A stretch of DNA of 64,000 nucleotides from Isoetes taiwanensis (taxonomy: Eukaryota; Streptophyta; Lycopodiopsida; Isoetales; Isoetaceae): the NCBI GenBank assembly GCA_021234155.1, contig JAJEKV010000146.1, positions 308,001-372,000 on the forward strand, in the 5' to 3' direction. A program made the position numbers and the translations under genes. Below, one piece after another: positions 54,471 through 64,000 of the stretch; the first letter of the stretch is position 1, and every line of letters begins with the position of its first letter. The notes under the pieces are model-generated. The model worked only from the letters and a program-made list of their open reading frames with translations. It did not search any database and had not been told where the DNA came from.

Positions 54471-55800
54471 TTATGGTTTTAAAGATTGAAGCTAGATCGT
54501 AGTTCAAATTACTTTACTATCTAACAAATTTAACCTTGTAGTGTTTGATTTTGTATGCATGAACACTTATAGGATCAGATACATACAAAGGACCCTTTGC
54601 GAATCATTCTTATTCCTACCACTCTTGAGGTTGCAGGTCCTGACGGAGTTTATTATGCTTAACATGATCCATCCCCTGATGAATTTTTCCTTCTTATCGA
54701 TTATTAGCTTGTTCTAGAACAAATCGTATTGGCCTAGAGCATATTTTCTTTCCATGTTGTTCGAATTTCTAACCACTGCAAAAAGCACACTCATAATTCG
54801 TTATGCAACCCCAGCTGATCTTTACATCATGAAACTTCTCTGATTTTGAGTTGCTTTCAGAAGATTCAATCTCCATCCTTTTTTGTCCACTACTGATGCA
54901 GGTCTCTAGTGATGCTCGCAAACATTTCCTTGTTATTTTTTAGCTATTGCAAGTTGCAGGCGTTTTTTGGTCTAACAAGCTTCGATTCCTTTGGCTTCGG
55001 ATACTGGCCTCAAATTCAGGTCTGGTCTGACCAGATCTGGTTCCTGGGTTTTGTCCCCTTCTCTCTACTTTGCCAATTAAGTCATCTCCCAAAATTGGGC
55101 TACATATGCTCTTCATCGACTCTCCCAGGCCTGTTTTTCTCCTCAAAATATTCTTTGAGCTCGTCCCTTTGCCATGTCTAGCTGCCCCTTTTAACTAGGC
55201 AGTCTTCCAAGTTTTTTTTTTCCCCTGGTCATTATACATTTATGTACAAAACGACTTTGATGTATTTTTGGGTACATAGCCCTTTGGCTATGATGTTGGC
55301 ATCCCCAGGTGTAGATGCATAGATGCAGGATCTAACTTTTGTTATATCTGATTTTCATCGTCAATCACTTAACCTTCATTTTCAAAATTAATTCCTAGGT
55401 TATTCGTGGTTTTTACACCCTATAATGATTTAGCTCCCTTCGAGGTTGCTTGTCTCTCTTATATTTATATAGTTTTAGCTTCGATTCTGTGTGCCTATAC
55501 GTATTTTGTCTTAGCCATACACGTTAATAACAGTCATTTTTTCTAGTTTACCATCACACGCTCTTTGGTTCAATTCTCTATTTCTACAACATTTTTTCCC
55601 TTGCCACCATGTATGCTTAGCCATATCTTTTTCCTTTTGCCATCACATGTGTATTGATTAATAGTTCTTCTATAAATTGATACTTAGTGCATATTTTTAT
55701 GTAGTTTAAGTCTAGGTTCATTCCATACACCCCTTTGCTGATTTATATATATTTGGTGATACTTTTACTTGTTTCTTATCACATGTTTCTTACTTGGTAT

Positions 55801-55882
55801 TTAAATTGAAGAAGAAACACAGACTGGATTAAATTGAAGAAGAAACACAGACAGCTTTAAATTGAAGAAGAAACACAGACTG
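55801..55882. repeat. Tandem repeat, 3 x 28 bp
   Basis: AAATTGAAGAAGAAACACAG begins at 55803, 55831 and 55859. Confidence 0.92.
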
Positions 55883-56701
55883 TATTATCATAATGCAAAG
55901 TGTATAGTCTACCTTTCATGAAAAGCCTTTGATATTTTGGCATACCTTCATCTTGGATCGTCGTGTATGTAAAACTAATTCTATGAGCACTTCGTATTGC
56001 ACTATAATATGGTTAATGTAGTAGTCAAAATGTGAATGTGAATCATACATGGTTTTTTTTGCCACATCTTTGGTATCTTAAACTACCATGCATGAACACT
56101 TCTCACGACACCATATCATGATAAATATATGTGAAACATACCAGGTTTATTAATTTTTGCTAAATGATTGTAGAGTATCAAGATGTTGAAGGCTTAATTA
56201 GAAACCACTATATGTGTATAGAACGTGTCATTCACCATTTCTCTTAAGTCTTGCATGGTGCTTAGGTTGCAAAATGAAGATTATATCACAACGGGAGTGT
56301 AAGTTACAACATATATGATTATATTCAACATAAGAGACAAGTGTTAGAGGCCATAAGAAAACGCTTTGCAAATACTCATAGCTTCCTCTACAAATACTCA
56401 CAGTTTTCTCAGCTTCTGCACACATATCACCTTGTATTGTAGTTATAAATCTCGTGCTATTTTTGGGGACAAATTGAACCTTCGTTTGGAAATTTTGTGG
56501 CCTTATTTTTTGGATGGATAATGTTGTGCGTCCGCGCCGAACAGGCGGACGACTAGAATTGTCAAGCGGGCTTCTTATCTGATTGTGCACTGAAGAGGTG
56601 GACGACGAATGCTTGCAAGAATTTTTCTGTGCTTCTCCTACTGCCTTATGGAGACGAACCAGAATTGGAGGGCAGATTTGGAGTTTCTATGTCGAAAATG
56701 G

Positions 56702-56944
56702 TATTCGAAAGTAGAAATATTGGAGCAGCTTGTCATTGTTAACACAAAAATGTATTGTAGAATTTTGTTGCTTTATTGTCGACTTAGGGTTACAGTGACG
56801 TCCAAAAGAGGAGGGGCTGTTTTCAGCGAAACCTAAGGCATGCAGTTAGCTCCTATCAATTGGAGCATTTCCTCTGTTGTATAAGTTTGGGAAATTTAGT
56901 AATCAAAATCGAGCTTCTTGTCGTCGATTCTGAGATTTTCCTTT
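56702..56944 (+). repeat. 5' LTR of the Copia element
   Basis: About 243 bp, from TATTCGAAAGTAGAAATATT to GATTTTCCTTTA. It lacks a 12-bp segment (ACAAGAATTGAC) present in the 3' copy. Confidence 0.85.
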
Positions 56945-56999
56945 ATGGTATCAGAGCAGGTGATCTGTAGTGGGAAAGGAACAACTTAAGAATAGAGTG

Positions 57000-58103
<1,104 letters not shown>

Positions 58104-58237
58104 GGGAAGCAAATCATGGCAAATAATTTTGTGCATTGATTTTTGTGGATGATATGGAGACTGCTCTCTTTCCTTGCTTCTATTGTTTTTAAAGATGAAA
58201 CAGAAGTTGTGGGGAGGATGGCACTAAAGCAGAAGCT

Positions 58238-59280
58238 ATGTGCTTTATGGCTAAAATGGGATATGGAGTCTGGTACTTATATACAGGGGCAAGTGACCAC
58301 ATGACCAGCCAAAGAAAACTTTCCCAATACTCCACTGGAATCACAGGTAATAAGAAAGTTAAAATAGAGAAAGGATTGCTTGGAGTTCTAGGGTTTGAGA
58401 CCGTTGCTATGCAGCTTTTCTCAGGGACGATTCATTTAAAAAAAAGCCCTCTATGTCCCAGACCTTGAACCAAACTTATTTTCTGGCTTATTTGCTACAT
58501 TTGGAGGAGGAAAATGCATAGTGAAAGATAAAAAGAAAAGTGTTTTGGCCCAAGGAATCAAGGAAGAAAGAGTGTACAGATTAAGCTGGTGCCAAAACTC
58601 ACCCACAATCTTGAGTGCCGAGTTGATAAACATGAACCAGATTTGGCATGAGAGATTGGGGCATGTTAATTATTAGTTCCTCATGAAGATGAAGAGCAAT
58701 GAGCTTGTCAAGGGACTTCCAAAAATTAAACCACCTGCTGGATTGTGTGAAGGATGTGCGCTTGGAAAGCTGAGCAGGAAACCATAGTGTAGACAGAAGG
58801 GAACTCGAGCCATTTAACCCCTTGAACTCATGCACATGGACGTTTGGTAGCTTCCATGGTAATATCTATAGGAAGGTCCATGTATTTTTTGTTGATTATT
58901 GATGATTTTACTAAATACAAATCAAACATATTTGAACAGTTCAAAATTTGGAAGGCTTTAGTTGAGAATTATAAAGAAAAAAAGGTCAAGGGGGCGAGAA
59001 CAGATCAAGGAGAAGAATTCAATAGTGGAGATTTTCATGACTTTCTACAAACCTTTGGCATTATGCATGAGATCTCTGTGGCTCATGAACACCAGCAGAA
59101 TGGTGTGTTCGAGAGAAAGAATCGGACAATCCTTGAATGTGCACGAGCCATGATTCTCTCTAAGAATGTTAACCACGAATTTTGGGCTGAAGCAGTACAC
59201 ATTGCAGTGTATAGCATAAACAAAGCTCCAACCAAAGCCTTGACTTCGTGTGTGGTGTCAGAAGAAGCTTGGACATAGGA
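58238..59280 (+). pseudogene. Copia protease and integrase
   Basis: WYLYTGASDHMTSQRKLS (about 58270) stands for the protease active site, where D-S/T-G-A has become Y-T-G-A. The pre-integrase zinc block is IWHERLGHVNY and LCEGCALGKLSRKP (58640-58790). The integrase core has LLIIDDFTKY, ARTDQGEEFNSGDFHDF and HEHQQNGVFERKNRTILECA, keeping the Asp and Glu positions. It continues FWAEAVHIAVYSINKAPTKA. Stops split the domains. Confidence 0.85.
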
Positions 59281-61320
59281 AAAGCCAAGTGTGGAAGTTT
59301 TTAAAATATTTAGATGTACTGCCTATCTTCATCTTTCTAAAGAAGAAATAAAATCAGAAAACTGTCTAATAGAGGTCTTCAATGCATGTTCATAGTTTAT
59401 GGAGACACTATTAAGGGATACAAGCTATTTGTACCTGCCACTAGGAAGATGATTATGAGAAGAAGTGTCATTTTTGATGAGCAGGATTTTAATGTAGGAA
59501 AAAAATCCAGTCACTCTATTCATGATCCCCTTGAGCTTGCTTCAGAGGTATCCACCTATGACAAGAGTGATTATGAGTCAGATCTCGACACACAGCAAGG
59601 TTATGTACATGTAGATAAAGATCATGTTCCATTTGAACCAGAATCTGGAGGTGATAGCAGCAGTGACGATGATATTCTTACAGTTCCCCAGAACTACGTC
59701 CTGCCTAGAAGATCTGCCCCTGTACACAAAATGCAAGAATGCATTCATAGTAGAAGGCCAAGAGGATCTGCCTATCTTGCTCTGCATAGCCATCCTTCTA
59801 TTAGTGAACCGATGTCTTACAGTGAAGTAGTAAGGAGCTCTGAACATCACAAGTGGGAAAAGGCAATGGATGATGGGTATACCTCATTGATGGTTAATGA
59901 TACTTGGTCTCTTTGTGATCTGCCTAGTGGCAAGAAGGTAATCTCATGTAAGTGGACATATACACTCGAGTATAATATAATGTCATTTCTAGTACAAGAC
60001 CAGATTCATTGCACTAGGGTGTTCTCAGACTGCAGGGATTGATTATCAATAAACCTTTGCCCCTGTGCCAAGGCTCACCTCAGTACAAGTTGTTAACGCA
60101 GCTTGGTCTTGACCTCCAACAAATGGATGTCAAGTTTGCATTTCTCTATGGGAAGCTTAGAGAAGGCGCACTAGAAACAACCACCAGGATTTGTAAAACA
60201 AGGGCAAGAGCACCAAGTTTGTATATTGAAGAAGGCTATTTATGGCCTTAAACAACCCCCATGCATATGGTATAAAACCATTCATGATTTTTCTCTAATC
60301 TTGGTTTTCCTAGAAGTGATGCTGATTAGAATGTTTATGTCAAACAACTTGGCTCCAACTCGATTCTCATTGTACTCTATGTTCTATGTTGAGGATTTAA
60401 TCTTGATGTCTAACTCTAACATGCTTATGAACCATCCTAAACGCTCCCTGCATGCCAGGTTCCATATGACAGATTTAGGGACCTTGAATTTTTTTTTTCG
60501 GGATTTATATTATTGTAGATAAGGCAAAGAGGACCGTTACTATCCACCAGACAAAAGCTATTAAATCCTTGCTGGCCAAGTGTCAAATGCATACCTCCAG
60601 ACAAGTAAGTACACCTGTTGTATGTTCTAGTTTGACATATGAGATACACTCTTCAGGACGAGAGAATGTAACAGCATGCTCAGGCATCCCATATCGAAGT
60701 GTTATGGGATCCATGATGCACTTAATGGTCTATACACAACCCAACATTTCTGAAAGTATTATCACTATTAGCCAATTTATATAGAATCCTGGACATTCCC
60801 ATTGGCAAGCTATGAAGAGAATATTGAGGTACCTGAAACAGACCTCTCACTTGGAAATATGCTACTATGGAGATAATCACGGTCTGCAATACTTGAGGGC
60901 ACGGTGGATGCAGATTATGCAGGTGACTTGGCTTTCAAAAAATCTCGTAGAGCCTTCATTTTTAAGCTGGAAAGGAGAGTAGTGAGCTGGGCATGCAAAA
61001 AGCAAAAGGCTACAGCTGTTAGCACATGCGAATCAGAATACATAGCCATTTGTGCAGCTACAAAAGAAGCCATTTGGATTCGAAGGTTGCTCAAAAGTCT
61101 GAGGCACGAACATGTAAAACCTAATGTCATTATGAATGACAATAGGACAGATGCAAGTCTTGTGAAACAGCCCAACAAAGCACATTGAGACTCAATATCA
61201 CTTTACACGAGAAAAAGTGGAGGAAAGTAAAGTGATTATAACGCATTTTGGTAATCTTCATATGATTGCCAATGCATTAACAAAGCCTCTGCCAAGAAAT
61301 AAGGTTATCTGAACGTGTAA
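59281..61320 (+). pseudogene. Copia reverse transcriptase and RNase H
   Basis: EPMSYSEVVRSSEHHKWEKA, MDDGYTSLMVNDTWSLCDLP and GKKVISCKWTY open the RT. LDLQQMDVKFAFLYGKL and KKAIYGLKQPPCIWYKTI follow, then FYVEDLILMSNS, where the YVDDM active site has Glu for the first Asp. FHMTDLGTLNFF and HTSRQVSTPV lead to RNase H: MDADYAGDLAFKKSRRAF, VVSWACKKQKATAVSTCESE, YIAICAATKEAIWIRRLL. The end ALTKPLPRNKV is at about 61300. Many frameshifts. Confidence 0.88.
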
Positions 61321-61629
61321 GTGAGATGGGCATGGTTACAGTCTGAAGAAGAGCAGTTTGCAACATTGTTGATGCAGATAACAGTTTTTTTTGCAATGTT
61401 TTCTGTTGAGTTTGTCTCAATATTAAGGGTAGTTCTAGGGAGTTTGAGGTAAATCTCTTTTACATGCTGCTGCTGGATTTTCAAAGGGAGTTCATAATGA
61501 TTCTAACTTTAGAGAAGCATACCTTGGATTAAGCAACATATAGTTGTTCAATTGTATTTCATGTTGTAGGAACTGTAAGTGGAGTCTATTCTCTGTAAGT
61601 CAATAACAAGGATCAAATCTTGAGGGGGG

Positions 61630-61885
61630 TGTTGGAAAGTAGAAATATTGGAACAAGAATTGACACTTGTCATTGTTATCAACACGAAAATGTATTACAA
61701 AATATTGTTGCTTTTTTGTCGACTTAGGGTTAGAGTGGCGTCCAAAAGAGGAGGAGCTATTTTCGGAGAAACCTGAGGCATGCGGTTAGCTCCTACTAAA
61801 TGGAGCACTGCCTATGTTGTATAAGTTCAGGGAATTCAGTAATCAAAATCGAGCTTCTTATGGTCCATTCTAATGTTTTCCTCTA
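61630..61885 (+). repeat. 3' LTR of the Copia element
   Basis: About 256 bp, TGTTGGAAAGTAGAAATATT to TTTTCCTCTA, directly after the purine tract. Confidence 0.85.
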
Positions 61886-63229
61886 TTTAGAAGGCCAATC
61901 CTTTTAGGACTATGGTGATTTTTCTGTGTGGCGTAAGCCCATTCGTCCAACGGTTTTTGGGTTGCCCCTAGGGAGGCAAATCCTTGCTCATGTGGGGGTT
62001 TCGGCATATTCTAAGTATATGCCGAATATACCTAGCATATGCCAGAAACTGCTCCAAACCCACTGTTGGATGTAAATTGGCGGTCACCTGCGTTGTGGGT
62101 CACTGATGTTTGAACCGCCTATCGGCAACAGAGCATCGAGATATGGAGACTCCTAAGAGGCAAAGCCCTCCAAGTCGATATTTGGTGGCAGGAGAGTCAA
62201 TTCTGGCGGGTTGAATCTGTTTAATTTGCTTGCTAGCTTTTGTTTGGTATTTCTATCTGCAACTGTCCCAAATGCATAGGAATTTGCAGATTGGAGTGCA
62301 AAAGTAGTGGTCCAATTGCCTCATACGTATTTTTCATATAAATCATCTGCAAGTTCATCAACAACCATGCCACATCGTTTGCACTGATTTTCGATCTACT
62401 CCCCTTCATCACTTGATCTTTCCTTCTGGAGCTGATGGCTTGTATGTAGTGGTAGATGAAAAAGGAACATTTTGAGATGATAATTCTCAAAAAGCAATGA
62501 ATGGAGTCTCTGTCAAAGTGACCGAAATGGAAAAATGCGTAAGTCTAATATTCTTTCCTACTCCAATTGAATTGGAGTTAATGAGCTAGGATGGATTACT
62601 ATATGATTTAACTACGTCAACAAAATAATTGATATGGTTACAGTCCTGTCCAATTAAAGATCATTTTCTTTTAAGTAGGAGGGAAATGATTTATGCATTA
62701 GTGGAAAAGGAGATAGAAAGTATGCTAGGACACTTATCACTTGCTAAAGGAGCAACTGCAATGATGATATACTGCTGATATTTAGCCTTCTAGTAGCCTC
62801 ATTTTGCAGGAACATGTTACAGTCTTATTGCATAAAAGAAGAGGCTTCAGTGTAGCAGCCTTACCAATTGTTTCATATCCAAGTGAATAGATCAGTCCAT
62901 ATTTGGCTAAGGATACGTATTGCAAATGAGAAATGGATCTGTAGTGAGGACAATTGCCTTTTTATACCAATTAGAATAGACTCTATACAGGGTCAGTCCA
63001 GCCCAAAGCCGGCTAATGAAAGCAGAATTGGCTACTCTGGACGTGATTGGGTTGGGATGATGCTTAATCCTAAACTGGTTCTTTTAGGACACATGTGTTG
63101 ATGGTAACAGGAAAAGATATAAATATATAGTTTGCAATTGTAGGCTCGTTTATTACAGAGTGAAGTAAGTTCAATTGTAATATTAACCGATCATCGCGTT
63201 CGTTTATTTACTTCTTGCGGAAGTTTGGT
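61886..63229. other. No gene supported
   Basis: About 1.3 kb between the Copia element and the PPR relic. GCATATGCC-type motifs repeat near 62000-62045. Short open frames show no family. Confidence 0.45.
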
Positions 63230-64000
63230 TGAAACAAATCATGTTTTCAATAGGTTTTCAGGGCTGAGCATTTATACATGGTGTTCAATTATTTTTGCTC
63301 ATGCGACAAGCTTATACTGGCCTTGCGCTTTACAACAGAATGAAGGAAGCAAGGGTGCAGGGGATAACATTTATTTATCTCAGCATATTCAAAGCCTGCA
63401 TGCATACTATAGCACTTACGCAAGGAAGGGCGGTCTATGCCCACATCATTCAAGCTAATATCCAGTCTAATATTTTTGTGGGGCATGCAATGATTACTGG
63501 ATATGCCAGGCATGGTGAAGGCCTTCTTGTCTTAGACTGCTAGTGTTTTAAAGGCACATGGTGGCATTGGGATGATATATGAAGGGAGGTGTATTCATGT
63601 GCAGGTGATCAAATGCAATAAAATGCATATTGTCATTGGAAATGCTTCGTTGATATGTATACAAAGTGTGGGAGCTTGGAGGAGAAAAAGAAAGCTTATG
63701 ATAACTTGTCTTCTTGTGCCTAGTTTCATGGAATTCATTGATAAACAGACTTGCTGAGCACAATGAAAGCATCACTTCAATAGAATGCTACTCAGTTATG
63801 CTGAGTGAGGGTGAAGAGCCAGATAAATCACGTTTCATAGCATCTTGAAAGCATGTGTCAATGTGAGGACGATACATCAGGGTAGGCAAATTCATGAGCA
63901 TGTAATTGGAAACGGTCTTGGCTTTGATGTTTTTGTTGGGAGCGCCCTTGTGGATATGTATAGCAAGTGCGGTGCATGGAGGAGGCGGGCAAAACATTTT
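63230..64000 (+). pseudogene. PPR protein (PLS type) pseudogene, runs off the window
   Basis: Pentatricopeptide-repeat proteins bind organellar RNA. Blocks in different frames: ALYNRMKEARVQGITFIYLS, KACMHTIALTQGRAVYAHII and QSNIFVGHAMITGYARHGEG (63315-63525); YEGRCIHVQVIKCNKMHIVI, then DMYTKCGSLEEKKKAYDN (63575-63705); PDKSRFIA, and after a shift SILKACVNVRTIHQGRQIHE, VIGNGLGFDVFVGSALVDMY, SKCGAWRRRAKHF to the last base. The KACxxxxALxxGRxxHxxI and VDMYxKCG idioms are typical of land-plant PLS PPRs. At least three frameshifts in 770 bp mean it is not functional as read. It may extend beyond 64000. Confidence 0.82.

Larger units (their letters stand above)
52820..56701. other. Intergenic, AT-rich, with local duplications; no gene seen
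   Basis: About 3.9 kb without recognisable coding sequence. Local repeats: two units of about 51 bp at 53994-54092 (TACCAGGTATTTCT), two units of 161 bp at 54149-54470, and three units of 28 bp at 55801-55882. Confidence 0.5.

Overview
The window is nuclear DNA of a land plant. The evidence is intron-rich genes with GT-AG introns, a plant-type secretory beta-hexosaminidase pair, a PLS-type pentatricopeptide (PPR) relic, and dense LTR retrotransposons and LINEs primed from the initiator tRNA-Met site (TGGTATCAGAGC). The PPR wording and the heavy repeat load would suit a fern or another non-flowering vascular plant, but that is inference. There is no sign of bacterial or organellar sequence.

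Layout. Positions 1-720: relic of a LINE reverse transcriptase (minus). 1515-4258: complete 14-exon beta-N-acetylhexosaminidase (GH20). 4.7-9.0 kb: a C2-domain gene fragment, a Mutator-like MITE with a 10-bp target duplication, an array of GAATCT-type repeats and a block of CGCGTACG palindromes. 9.06-23.55 kb: a decayed minus-strand Gypsy element (A) with gag, protease, RT, RNase H and integrase, plus a long extra ORF downstream of integrase. It is split by a second, plus-strand Gypsy element (B, 14513-19297), whose left LTR is itself split by a 556-bp foldback MITE. 27347-30009: second complete 14-exon hexosaminidase, with every internal exon the same length as in copy 1. 30.6-31.4 kb: inverted-repeat elements. 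33478-41588: an 8.1-kb LTR element (C) with a 5-bp target duplication, an iMet primer site and no recognisable protein (LARD-like). 42024-42804: three exons of a COP9 signalosome subunit 1 gene, frameshifted and truncated. 45.1-52.1 kb: a LINE (ORF1, RT ORF, poly(A)) interrupted by the 5' end of an LTR element (D). D's leader ORF begins with the nine residues of the histone H3 N-terminus. 56702-61885: a decayed Copia element with a 160-bp (GA)n run inside gag. 63.2 kb to the end: a PPR pseudogene running off the window.

The only two intact host genes are the tandem hexosaminidases. Their roughly 23-kb separation is largely occupied by the nested Gypsy insertions. Both keep the catalytic Asp-Glu pair and a signal peptide, so both could encode active secreted or vacuolar enzymes trimming terminal GlcNAc from N-glycans. 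The remaining coding sequence is transposon-derived or broken.
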